A DNA stretch of 64,000 nucleotides, taken from contig JADLSH010000220.1 of NCBI GenBank assembly GCA_016169945.1, forward strand, positions 558,001 to 622,000. Reading direction: 5' to 3'. The notes beneath the pieces are model-generated. The model saw only the letters and a program-made list of their open reading frames with translations. It made no database searches and was not told the DNA's origin. Within the stretch, counting starts at the first letter, position 1; every line of letters begins with the position of its first letter. The translations under genes and the position numbers were made by a program. Below, piece by piece: positions 33,866 to 46,300 of this stretch. The DNA is from Trachythela sp. YZ-2020 (taxonomy: Eukaryota; Cnidaria; Anthozoa; Malacalcyonacea; Clavulariidae).

Positions 33866-36800
33866 CTGAAAATATTCATTTTGATTTTAGCTTATAAGTT
33901 CAATATCGACTAACCTTAGGCCCTTAACCTCACCCATTAACACTGAGCCTAAGTCACATTGTTGCATCTTTAAATAATTATGTCATAAATCTTTTTTACC
34001 AGGAAGCTTTGCTCTCATTAATAAAGACATAAGGCAATCGGATCTAGAATCAGGCCTCCAGGCCAAAAAAGTGTTTACTGTATGACGTAATTATCGAAAG
34101 TGTCAAGTAATGATTTAACAAGAGGCATATAAATATATAGTTAACTCATCTATGCCCAACACTTCCCCTCTGCATGAAGTGTGTCAAATTTTCTATTAAA
34201 ATAAATGCAAATCATGAAAAATATATTTTTGGATTATGGCCTTATTATGGCCTTCTCTTTCAAACAGGATTGGAGAACCAATGCCGTAACAGTGCTCTCA
34301 ATTTCTGGAAAAAAATAAAGGATAACTATAATTAGTAAAACATAAGTCGAGAAACAAAAGTCGAGAGTCACTTTTTATATCATTAAAATAAAAATACATG
34401 AACTTGATCACTAGCCTGAGATAGTGTAACTGAAACAACAATGTCAATCAAGGGAGCACGCCAGAGTTGTTTGAATCACTAACCTTTTATTCAATTCACA
34501 GCGATATCTGTATATTAAATTTCTTTTGTTCGACTGCCATTTGAAAATAAAGTGGTATACAGCGTGTATCGCAGGCGCTTGTGACTTGTGACGATGACAT
34601 AAGAATTCATTTAAAATCTTAATTAATTCTTATGTCATCATCATGAGTACAAAATATTGTATTTGCTATAACCTGTACCAAGGTGGGGTTCTTTTGGGTG
34701 AAATGCCGCTTAGAGTGTTAAACCCATTTTAATATTTTTATTATACGACTAGACAGTACGAAAGATTCTCACCATAGGATTTGTATATATATGACCCAGA
34801 AGTTTCCAATCGTTTCTGCAGCGACTAAGGGCATTTCAGCCCCGGGGATGAATTTGGCCCCGGGGTTGAGAAATCTCCATGTAATCAGCCCCTTGCAATA
34901 GTAGACAGCTATCTTTGTTCTAGCAGGATACCAGACATGGCAAAATTGCTTGCTTGCCATGTATAAAACCCAACGTGGAAAAATAATGTCATTTACATTT
35001 AGAAGCTGAGCCAGTCTAGCTATCCGAGTTGCCCTTATTCACTGGGTCAACTCACCAGTCACCTCATGCAATCAGCCCCTCAATACAATCCCACGGCCAA
35101 GCCAACTCAGTACATCACTACATGTATACCCGTCCCAGGCTTATTGAGGCCAAGCCTGTTGGAGTGTTGGCTCTCTCTATAAGCCTAATATTTACAGTAC
35201 TAAAACAGAACTATTCAAGAGGCCTATGCTCTGCTAAATTATATAATAACATTTCATAATACTTTACCATGAAAGCATTTTCAAAATATTTATATTTTTC
35301 TGACAGAGATATTGGTGTGGGGCCTGGCATCCATATTTTAAAATAATATTTTATCTAAGTCTTTATACTCAATCCTATTATAAATTGAAATCTCAAATTA
35401 TAATTTAATTTTAAATACCTGCTTTTTGAGGTTATTTTTGGAGAAATCTAAATCCATGTCGTTGTGTCGTTTGTATTTTAATATATCTGTGATTCAAACA
35501 TAAATATTACCATGAATTACCAGCATGTTTTGTGGCCTTTGCTAGGACGCAAATATGGAAGAATTTTTTTGACAAGAAATTTATAGTTTTTATACGACCA
35601 ACGACATTGTTTTGATCTCGCACTTTATTGAGTTAAAACAGAATGAGTTCGTGAATCATGTTGTGTTATTGTATAAAATATTGTATAAAATATATTCAAT
35701 GTTTTTTCCGACTGATGAACGCAACTCCATACTTAATATTATGATTCAAGCGCTGGCACGGGGACGATCACGATATCCTAAATATATTTCAACAATATAA
35801 ATGGCATAAATGCAGTACCTCTTCATCCTCAAGAATAGAGATGGTAATCTTCTTCAAACCCGCATTTATTAGAGTTTCGCGTAAAGAAGAATCTATCTTC
35901 TGAAACGAAAGGAAATCACAATTAAATATTAGATGATGCTTGATATAAAAATACTTTGAGAATATCATACATAAATCGCGTTTTATCAACTCGTGTGGAA
36001 CATTCCAATTTAACAAAAAAGTCGATTCCTTTTTGCTCTTCGTAAGAATGCCAATGTGCAGTTTAACATACGAACTAACAGCCGCGACAACACCAGAAAG
36101 TATAAAAAAACAAACAACTCGAAGCGGAATATAACCAAACGATTAAGTCGCCAGTGATGAATGAATAATTTCAATCTTGCCGCCAGTGCTTCCACAACCG
36201 ACGGTTCAAAATTCCTTTCACAATCTCCAAAATTCGTTTTTTCCCACAAAATTTCCCTGCCACCCAAACGGTAGAAAAAATCAAGAAAATTCAGGCAAAT
36301 TTGAGGCAAATGTATCACAAAATATTTTATGCTCACAATTCTAGGCATTTCCAACTTAGAAGTGTTTGGTTTGTAATAAGAACGTGAAATTTATGTTCAT
36401 CCAGGGGCGTAGGTGCTTGATATAAATGGTGGAGGGGTCGAATGGCACAAGGCGCTGGACGACAAATTTTGAAATTTATAGTCTCTAGATCGCCGGGGAT
36501 GGCATTTTCAGATTCTTCTGTACCTCTTTTGTTAAGCCTATACTATTTATAGCTTCATTTTTACTGGTTTAAGTGGTTTTAGACTTGTAACTGGTATAAG
36601 TTACATAAATCCTTGCAATTTCCTTTAATTTTTGTATTTTTCTTTGCCATTTCCTTGTAAAACTCATTTCCTTGCATTTCCTTGCAAGGACCAATATTTC
36701 CTTGCTGCAGGGAAAAATCCTTGCAAGTGGAAGCACTGCTTGCCGCACGAAATTTGATCTCATGTTATGCCTAATATGGTCTTCATGCCATATAGAGAGT

Positions 36801-36913
36801 TACCGGAGTTGTTGGAGCGCGTGGGGCCTCGGAACCCGGTATTGCGCGTCACGTCTCGTATAGCACATCCACTGAGAATATTTTTGTGTTTCTGACAAAA
36901 ATATGGCCTAATA

Positions 36914-37111
36914 ATGGCTCGCTTTCGTTGCAGCACTTGCCTCGAATTTGTGTCAGAATCTATTCAAACATTATTAAAGTATATTGGCAGGATTCATCGA
37001 AATGAACCGAATTTCCATGTCGTTTGTGGTATCAAGAGGGTTGCGCGAAAATATTTAAACATTTATATTTTCACCCCAAGAAACGGAGTTAATTTAGCAA
37101 TACCAATATAG
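36914..37111 (+). pseudogene. Zinc-finger-like N-terminus of an EnSpm-type protein
   Basis: The frame MARFRCSTCLEFVSES, then IHRNEPNFHVVCGI, resembles the C2H2 N-terminus (C-x2-C, H, NFxVVCGI) found in proteins of animal EnSpm elements. It runs into the subterminal repeat array and stops, so the rest has been lost or rearranged. Confidence 0.45.
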
Positions 37112-37764
37112 GTGTTACTTTAACACCCATGTTCTACCTCCAGAAACGGTGCTAATTTAGCACTACGAATAACAAATGTTTAACACCCGTAGAGGTGTTA
37201 TTTTAAGACCCACAAATTAGCACCAGAAACCGGTGTTATTGTAACACTTGCACTCTTCTCGTAGGTGCTAATTTAACACTTCTAAAGTGGTGTTAAACAA
37301 ATCGAGTGTTAGATTGACCTTTTGTATTTCTTTGTTGTTAAATTAGCACTAATGATACTTTCTATTTAGCACCACCCTTAGGTGTCAATCTAACACCAGT
37401 CGAGGTGCTATTTTAACACTCTAAAATTAACAGTGCATGTTTGTAAACGGCTGTGGGGTAAATTAAGTGACGAAAAAGGATTATAATTTGGCTTTTGCAA
37501 CAAACTAGGAACTTATATCAGACCTGGCCGGTTGAGACGCGCCGTCGGGCGCGCGCAATTCCTTATGCGCCTTAGCTCATCAAGATGCGCATTTTGCCAC
37601 GCCAATCGTATCGATCGTTTTGAGAATGAATCCTATCGGTAATCCCATGAGACTTTAAACCTCTGATGAGTCCAGAATAGATAGAAAAAACAGTATATCT
37701 ATATAACCAATATATCTATGTATAAACAACAATGTAATATATCTGAAACAACAACGTTTCTATC

Positions 37765-38210
37765 TATAGGTCTACGACAACATTGCCACTTTCACAGAGG
37801 CATCTTCAGTCTGGATTATTGGTTGGTTATAAAACAAACGGAAAGTATTTTCCCATTTCAATCCGGCTCACTTCATGAGTACATCTAAAGGCAGAGCTTC
37901 GCTGTCAGCCTTGGAAGTTGAGGCCGCCAGAGTACGTACCATGGGGAAAATAAACATTTGTATCAATACCAGCTGCCTCTAAAACTTGTTTAACCCATCG
38001 GGAAATTGTATCTCGGGATACTGCTTTGTGAGGTTTCTGGTAACTTATAAACAGTACTAGTTTGTCTTTATCACCCCGTAAACCTTGTGTTTGTTTTAAG
38101 TATTCCTTTAATGCTAATAAATTGCAAATATCTTCATCCGTTTCATATTTATGAACTTTAATGTCAGTTGGGCAATTTCGTGGTTTGCTAGTTTTCATGC
38201 GACGTTTTTG
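37765..38210 (-). pseudogene. Tyrosine recombinase C-terminus (DIRS/Crypton-type), broken
   Basis: The minus-strand frame reads DICNLLALKEYLKQTQGLRG, then LFISYQKPHKAVSRDTISRW, then VYFPHGT. This is the catalytic C-terminal region of retrotransposon or Crypton tyrosine recombinases. After PHGT the continuation (RTLAASTSKADSE, then FRLFYNQPI with the presumed nucleophilic Tyr) is in another frame and contains a stop. One frameshift and one nonsense codon make it non-functional. Confidence 0.7.
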
Positions 38211-38739
38211 ACAACACGGACGTCACGCGTACATTACTTAACCGTCAATTACTGCGTCAGCATTTCGTGCTTGAAATCAAGAAAGGCAGTCAACGTGGTT
38301 TCACGTTCGCGAATTCAAACAAAAACGGCTTTCGCCATCAATAGCAGGTCAAATTACCTCCCGTCGTAGTTCGTAAATCAAAAACGTCGCCTGCTTAAGC
38401 TTACTAATAATAATAGCAGGCGCTAGCTATGAGATCAGATCTGCTGACGTTCTTCGATCTCTTGACTGGGAAAATTTGGATACAAGACGAGAAATAACTA
38501 AGTCAATAGTTTTGTACAAAGTCTTGAGTAACCAGACCGGATCAAATTGGAAAGAATCATTAGTAAGAAGAAATCTTTTACAAACTAATTATACTCTTAG
38601 CAATTGACACACTGATTTAGGTTTTCAAAACCGAGACTGGAATTTCTCAAAAAGTATTTTAAGTACAGCGGGGCTAAACTTTGGAATAGGCTTTGCACCT
38701 TTCTTGCAAATGTAATCAACATGAAGGGTATACTTGAGG

Positions 38740-39045
38740 TCTTCGGAGATAATTAGTCCAAGTTATTTAGCGTGCAACACAACAGAAATATTACATCCAT
38801 CGACAGTAAGCGGAGTAAGGGCTGCGGGATCACCTTTCGAAAACATACTCGGGTTTCCTTGGTTTTATAGGGGTTTAATTTTATATTGATCACCCAACTG
38901 GAGCAATCATTAATTTGTGACGGTAAGGCCGAAGCAGGTTGTTGATCCCTCATGATAATTTCCCATATAGTAGTGTCATCTACAAATTCGACAGTATCAT
39001 CGGATGTATATATAAATGTCCGTCCGAGTATTCCATCTACTAACA
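38740..39045 (-). mobile_element. LINE RT fragment (motif C region)
   Basis: The minus-strand frame reads TVEFVDDTTIWEIIMRD and then WVINIKLNPYKTKETRVCF, the FVDD motif C and thumb region of a LINE reverse transcriptase. The upstream end (39005-39045) instead matches the SINE tail GAGTATTCCATCTACTAA and runs into an hAT MITE. Confidence 0.7.
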
Positions 39046-39053
39046 CCTTCTTG

Positions 39054-39448
39054 CAGTGGCGTCATGGATCCCATGTTTTAGGGGGGCCCAAGCGCAGCAT
39101 TTTCCGACAATATTCTGAAAAAACTTTATTGCTTTTGTTGTCGACGGGGGGGGAATAGGGTTTTTAAAAATAAAATTTCCGACTATACTATTTATACAGG
39201 CAAATTCCGACAATCTGTCCTAATGTTGTTGAATTGTAAGAATATTAGCTATTCTATAAACTTATATTCTGAAAAAGTAAACTGAGTTTCATTTCCGATA
39301 TTTCATCAACATGTTTTCGTATTCGTATATGCAGGTATGGTTCATCATGAAGATTCCAACAACATAACAAATTTCCAATTTTCCGACGGGTCTCAACGAT
39401 AGGGGGGGGGGCATGGCCCCCCTGGTCCCCCCGGCCACGGCGCCACTG
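39054..39448. mobile_element. hAT-type MITE, 395 bp, 8-bp duplication CCTTCTTG
   Basis: The ends CAGTGGCGTCATGG and CCACGGCGCCACTG are inverted repeats. CCTTCTTG flanks exactly at 39046-39053 and 39449-39456. CAG-starting TIRs with 8-bp duplications are characteristic of hAT elements. It has G and C runs internally and no transposase. Confidence 0.85.
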
Positions 39449-39450
39449 CC

Positions 39451-40092
39451 TTCTTGTATTAGTATACTATAAGTTTGTTTAATGGTAAAAATATGTGCTA
39501 AAATGTGTATTTTTTAAATAACATTTACTTGCCTAATTGATACTTTGTGTTTTCCTTTTATTCCTTCTTTGTTGAACTAATAATTAATCGCGGCTTTTGC
39601 CTTGATGCATGCGGTCGCTACTGGACACATCATTGGATTAGAAGGCAACCGACCCTCAGCCCCGACCCGTCGAGACAAACATTAAACTAAAAAAATCTCC
39701 CTCTTCAATTGCTTTTTTTTCCAAGAAAATGCCGCAGCATGTAGAACAAACACTGATCTTTTCATATAATTAACATTACTTTAAAATCTCGTGCAATTTT
39801 GGAACCAATTTTTTATCAAAAGGATCGAAATCCCGCTGTATTGATGCTGCAAGAACAGGAAATAAATACCGCTACAAATTGGCGACCTGGCCTTCTCTAC
39901 CGTTGAGATTTACAGTGGGGCGCAACGCCAATCACCGCACAATATCGATTTCCATTGATCAAAAATTGGTTCCAAAAGGAATAAAGGGAGAGCACACACT
40001 ACCAATTAGGCAAGTCAATTTTATTTTAAAAATACACATTTTATCACATATTTTTACTGTTAATTAAACAAACTTATAGAATACTAATACAA
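39451..40092. mobile_element. Palindromic element with about 130-bp arms
   Basis: The left arm TTGTATTAGTATACTATAAG and onward through TTGCCTAATTGATACT pairs with the right arm ending ACTAATACAA. The inner GGATCGAAAT and ATCAAAAATTGG parts also pair weakly. The hAT MITE inserted right at its left edge. No transposase is present. Confidence 0.6.
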
Positions 40093-40094
40093 CT

Positions 40095-43015
40095 CTACCC
40101 ATGGTGGAATCGTCTGTAGTAACTATGGCAACTTTGTTATCAGTATGACCCCCTAAACAACAACTATTCAACCAAGTTAAGTAGTACATATTTGTCTGAA
40201 GATAACCTACATGTCCTCGCGACGCTATTAAATTGGCGCACTTTTCAAAAAAATAATTTTGTTACCAGACACTCGCGCGTGGTCCTGAGAAAATGCGGAC
40301 ATTTATGCCAAGCGTGAGCTCATATACGACTCAAGCTCGTGGTATAATTGTCAAATGGGAAGCATATTCTACGCTGTAGATGATAAAATGGGAAGCTTTT
40401 TGTTCCTACGGTAGAACATTTTGGAAGATACTCGTCACGACGCTGGTTAGGTGGGGGCAGTAGAAGGGTGTGGAGGAGTTGTGGAATTAGGAGTGGGCAA
40501 TCCAGAATACAATGGACTTAAAAACGTGGGCCAAGTATAAAATACTTGCAAAAGGCGGGGGCACGCAAAAAATACAATGTTTTGTTGTTTACAAGAATGT
40601 TACCCTGAAATAATCACATTACGAGTTATTTGAAGGTTACATGAGGGAAGGTGCGGTGGAGTCATGTGAAAAATATCATTTTGTAGCGGTGGGCTACTGG
40701 GTAAATGTTGAGTATGAAGGGGTGGGCTTTGCATAAGTTTTAAGGCACACTAAATTTGTGCATAAGCTTTCAATGTTCATTTTTAGCAGAGAAATATAGT
40801 TATTCCAAACAGTCATGCTTTTTCATCAGTTCAAATATGTTAAATATGTTCAAAATATCAAATAATTTTAGCGAGGTGCCAAACGAAGCGAATCTCTGTG
40901 TCTACATATAGATGACGTAACCCGTTTTATTAACCCGGCCCGTCGCTAGGGTATCTCTAAGTCATTTTCATAAGGTCAAAATAATGATATAAAAACAATG
41001 AGTGACTGGATAGCACTTTTGTTATACTATAAATTATTATTCAAAGGGCGCCCAGCAAGCTTTATAGTGACCATACAAACGTAAGGTAGCACTATGTGAA
41101 GGATAACCCTAACGGGGGAAAGATACCTTTGTCGGAAGGATAACCCTGACGGGGAAAGATACCCTTCGAAGTAGGCAAGAGAAAAGGACAGCTGCCTGTT
41201 TTAATCTATGCTTTAAATATTAATGACTTTAATCAACTTTGGATATTACAAAATCGACTAGAATATCGCAGTTTAATATTTATGTTTATCAATATGAAAT
41301 GATCACGTTCAAATGGCTTGCATGCAGTTTTTCAATAAAAACAATACGTCGATCCTAACTAACAACAAAAATAGTTTAACGCATCAACTTCCAACAGTTG
41401 TCTTTCGCGACGGATAAAACTCTCTTGCGTTATACATAGTAATGTAACAAGTAAGGAGCATACGTCTTATATTGCGACATTTGAAATAAAAAAACATTTG
41501 ATTTTGAAAAAGCCGTATGTTGTATTAATAGTTAATTGTCCTGCCGTAAAGGCAGGTAGATTTAATTGACAAGCAATTAACGAACACTTCACTGATACAG
41601 TATAAGCAACATTTTGGTCTTTACTAAGTACTATCGTGCAGAAGATAGTGGTCAGCCTGCAGTTATCAGAGTGAGAAAATGATGTTAAATCGTTTTAATA
41701 CGTAGTTTTGTATTTATATAGAAATGAAGTTAAATTTTCTTGCACCTGCAAGTATCAATATTTTTTAAGTCGACCACCACCTGCTGCCACCCATCTATAT
41801 AATATGTCATAAAATCAATTCGCAAGCTGTTTACACATGGGTTAGAATAGCCGTTTATTACCGTATATCTCGTCACTATTGGTCCACCAATACCATTCAA
41901 ATATATTCGTTTGTCTGATCGTCTAAGGATTCTGGTTGTATTTCATTTGTTTTGTTGAAGTGAACATATCAATTTACAACGCGAAATTTGACTTCTTGTT
42001 TATCTCACTTCTACGGCGTGTTTACAGGTTAGTACAATTATAACAAAAGGCAGATATTGAAATTTGAAAGGTTGTTCTATCCTACCTCAATCCTAGATAA
42101 ATTATACATATTTAAATTCGATATACAACAACGAGTCGAAGTATATTTAATTGAAGCGAAAAAGAGCATTATTTGAAAACTTTCGAAGGATTTAGCAATA
42201 ATGATATATTTTTTGAATTCGTAATGTATATAGAAATGAGGGAGTGGCGAGTCCGTGCATGCACTCGGTGAAATCATGAAAGAAAATCATGCATAGATTA
42301 CTCGTGAAATATTCAGTTTTGCTATATACACCATTCAATTCATAGCACAACTGTATATATCAGTTCTATAAAGATTGAACATACAATATATATTGAAGAC
42401 CAAATTTCCCTGTTAAATTTAGAGCGACCGTGGTTGTTGTTATAATTGAAGGCATGAAATTTAGAAAACGTACTCAAGTTCTCACAAAATATATGCATTT
42501 GAGATCGCTAGTCAATAAGGAATCTGAAAATGCTTCAATGAGGTCATTACACTAGGTATTTAAAAATTGAAAATATGTTTTGTTCTCATAATAACATTTT
42601 AAATTTTTTGAAAGGAAATTAGCACGATATGCCGTATAGCCATACTAGATCCACGACTTCTGTCCACGAAAATATATATATTTTTAAAAATTGGCGAATG
42701 TTGCCTAACGATGTCAAATATACACAATAAATTATAATGTATGAGTACTTGAGTATTTTTTCTAAATATCATGCTTTCAGTTATAACAATAACCACTGTC
42801 ACTTTAAATTTAACTGTGGAATTTGGTCTTGTGTGTTCAATAAATTTGACATGTTATGAAATAAAAAATATTCGCTCTAAATCGTTCGTCCAAAATTTGA
42901 ACATCATCACACAATCTATATATTCTCGAAATGTGGTGCTCCATTGTCTTATGATATTGACTGTCGTGTTAATCTAATCAGATTGATTAGCATTATACAT
43001 TTAAGATACGGTTGC
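40095..43015. other. Intergenic, no supported gene
   Basis: The only clear structure is a two-copy tandem repeat of about 38 bp at 41098-41165 (GGATAACCCTAACGGGGGAA against GGATAACCCTGACGGGGAAA). Confidence 0.45.
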
Positions 43016-43020
43016 ATAGT

Positions 43021-43397
43021 TCAACGAACCCACAAGTTAAGCGAGTAGGTTGACGGAGGTGTGCTCCGTGCGTCATGGCCGAAATCATAATGTCTGTTTC
43101 CTCCAAACTTTGCTTCATTTTCCTCTGTTATTCCAATACCATGATCTGCTCTGTCACAACAACTTCCGCCTCCACCAATCATCATTACTGCACCATCGCC
43201 AGCTTCCCAATCACACCAAAACCCAATGTAGTTGCTGTTCTGTATATCACTGCTGCAATTGTACATTTCAAAACCTGCTGTAGTTTTGTACTGACCGCCG
43301 TAAATTACTGGACAACTTCCAAGACACAGATTACTTGCCCAGGCTGAACCATTACGAAAGTTTCCATAACTTGTGATTTTGGATCTGAATGTCCCAC
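43021..43397 (-). CDS. Gene C exon 4 (second half of C-terminal domain)
   Basis: The acceptor ATTCTTCAAG precedes GTGGGACATTC. With the G from exon 3 this makes Gly-Gly-Thr-Phe. The frame has AWASNLCLGSCPVIYGGQ, IGFWCDWEAGDGAVMM, RADHGIGITEENEAKF, HYDFGHD and SYSLNLWVR before TGA. No frameshift is present, so the gene can still be functional despite the huge preceding intron. Confidence 0.85.
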
Positions 43398-46300
43398 CTT
43401 GAAGAATAGAATTGCTGCTCATATGTTTGATAGCAATTACTTAGAAATAAATAATATACTTTTGCAAATAGATCACATACAGTGTAGCTTCGTTTCGTCA
43501 AATTATTGTATATAACTTGTGCTAATCTCGCAGCCTACAACGCATTTACGAGGATAGTAATTCCGTAAGGCTATTTATATTTGGGCAAAGGAAACCATTG
43601 CAAAATATGCAGCGGAATATCAGGCAGGAGTGGAGGGAGCGAGATTGAAGAAACATATAATAGAAAGTCGCTCCATAGAAAGAGCAACGAAGCGAACTTT
43701 TTCATTTTGACTTCAGAAATATGCATGGGAAATTGTGAAATTCAGCCAGCAAGAGACAATGTAATAGCCTAAGGACAAGCGAAATACATCATACAGATCC
43801 TACTGTATGTAACTATAATTCTTCACTTGTGTTTACAATTTTTGTGTCAAATATATTACTGTGTCAAAATAGATAGCATTCAATGGTGCAAAAGTATCTT
43901 TCACAGCTGTTCTGAGGGTACAGATTGCTGTTTTCCGGGATACTCCGAACGGTATAGATTTGTAAAACAAACGACAATAGGTAAGATTGCCGTTCAAAAT
44001 GCTATCAAATAGATCTCATGAGACTAGGTGAGAAATGAGGATCTTCCCACAATGCAATGCGACTTATTATTATTAAAAATTGAAATTTCCGACCACGCAT
44101 GGTAAAAAATTGTGGATCCTATTTAGATTTTTCTCTATGGAAATTTTGAATTCTTAAAGTAAGTCTTTAAAACTGTCTTAATCATTTTTTCAATTTCTCT
44201 ATCAAGTTGTAGTCATGGCAATCGCCGATTGTACTGACCTTATTTTCGGGGCAGTGCACAAATCACGAAATTGGCTTTAATATACGCCGGAGGTTATTAT
44301 ATTTATCCACGAGAAAAGTCAACATATGTTATAACACGATTGAATTCAGGAAGAGTTGCTCTAAACTAAGGTACTTTAAAACCCAAATAAACTACTCAAA
44401 TAGATGCGTTTATCGCGATTTCAAAATAGGCTAATTTTACTGCGTTGTGAAAAATTGTTGATTTCCATTTAGATTTTCTCTTAGAAATTTTTTTATTTTT
44501 CAAGGTAAGTTTTTATCAATGTTAATGTATTAGTCGTGTATCGAATTTTGTTATTCTTGTTCTTTCTTAATTTTTCTATCGAGTTTTGGTCAAACTAATC
44601 GCCAATTATATTGATCCGTTTTTCAGGTCAGAGCACATAATATTATCACGAAAGTGGCTTTGATATACGCAGGATGTTATTATATTTATCGATCAGGAAA
44701 GTCAAAATAAACCACAACATTTAATTCAGGAAGAGTTGTTCTACCTTATGACATTTTAAAACCTAAATAACCTCCTCAAACCGACGAGTAATCGCGATTT
44801 GAAAATTGGATTGAAATTAAGATGGCGCAAACAAAACAACTTACAACTTTATGCAGTACGAATATTTCATGATATACTAGTAGGTTACCCCCCCCCCCCC
44901 ATCCAGCGAGGGAAGTGATTCAAGCGAATGTATGTATGACTCACATTTATTTCCAGCCATATGGCATCAACAGGGGTGTGCGTGCGAGAGTTCGTACTTA
45001 GTGTGCGTGCAAGAGTTCGTACTTAGTGTACGCCAAAGAGTTCATACTTAGCGTGCGTACAAAGCGTTACGTCATGCTTATATTTTTTGCGTAATTGGTT
45101 AAATGCGAGTATACAAACTAAATGAATAGGGTTAGGTAACGTTTATTTTAAAATGCTTTTTTTCCCAACAAAATATGCGTTCTTCAAGGGCGAGTAATTT
45201 TGACGAATTTTCGCATGTGGAATTTCGGAAGCTGTGCAATTTATTAGAGACAATATTTGCACAAACTGTTTCTTGCGAGGTTTATGAGCTTTTCGAAGAG
45301 AGGTGTTGTGGTTGTAAACTAAATCGTTTTAGTCAGAGTGAGTGTCTTATGTTTTCGTACGAGGAGAGATGGCAGATGTATGATTTGGAAGCCATAGAGC
45401 GAGTTAATAATAAAGACATGGTATGGAATAAGTTTCTTGAAGTGAGGAAAGTTTTAGAGCTTCAGTGGGATAAATACGTGTTTGAATATTGGAATCTAAA
45501 GGGCGAAAAAGGGGGTAACGCGAACGCGAAATCGTACTGATTTTAAAAGTAAATTACTTTTGCTCGCTTTGCTTGGCTGGATGCATATATTAACGCACAG
45601 ATTAACGTTTGGAACAAATTTATTTCTTAAGTATAATAATTAATCAAACAAATGCATATAATTCTTAAACATATTGTCTTGCTTTATTGCTCGTTAAGCC
45701 CGCCGCACACTAGAGCTATCAGCTTAGCAAAGTTTCACTCGTGACTGTTGGCGTAAGCAAGTTTCTCAGGTGTGCGGGGACGTTTTGAGAGATTTTCGGC
45801 ACGCCTGCCATCAGCGCCGAATATTCAACATGTTGAATAATTTTTGACACGAGTGACGATTGTCTTCAAGTGTGCGCGTAGGAAAAGCAAACAGCTTACA
45901 ATATGATGCGAATACGCATGCGTACTACAGGCATCTTTCAAACCAAAATGGCGGCGAGTAGTGTTGTGGTGTCCGAAGCATTGTTGGAAGACAAAATCGC
46001 TGATATTTGGCCTGATTACCCTTGCCTTTATGACGTGAGGAGTCGCGATTTTAAGAATAGAGATTTACGTGATAAATCAATGCAAGAAATAGCCGAAAAA
46101 CTTGGACAAACTGGTATGTTTATTACAAACATGTTTAAAAAAATATTATTTGAATAATTGGAGTCTTGTAACCATTGCAAGATATTATATAAATTTGCAA
46201 ATATCACTATTCATGTTCTCATTGTCATTGCTCGTGTGTGTATTTCCAATCCAGCAAAAGAATCGTATATTTATAATCTTCTGATCCATATGTAAATAAA

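Larger units (their letters stand above)
33014..37435. mobile_element. CACTA/EnSpm-like DNA transposon, 4.4 kb, degenerate
   Basis: The termini are CACTGTTAATTTTAGGGTGT and the complement of CACTGTTAATTTTAGAGTGT, each flanked by CA (candidate 2-bp duplication). About 300-350 bp inside each end is an array of GGTGTTAAATTAACACC-like palindromic subrepeats. CACT(A/G) ends with subterminal repeat arrays are the hallmark of the CACTA/EnSpm superfamily. Coding remnants are a zinc-finger-like N-terminus at 36914-37111 and a minus-strand block at 33865-33555. No intact transposase catalytic domain is present. Confidence 0.65.

Noticed and set aside
35821..35900. Exon-like minus-strand block KIDSSLRETLINAGLKK
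   Set aside because: It has both splice-like edges, but joining it to the upstream LNWNVPHELIK frame gives stops in the phases tried. It may be a decayed exon but is not supported.
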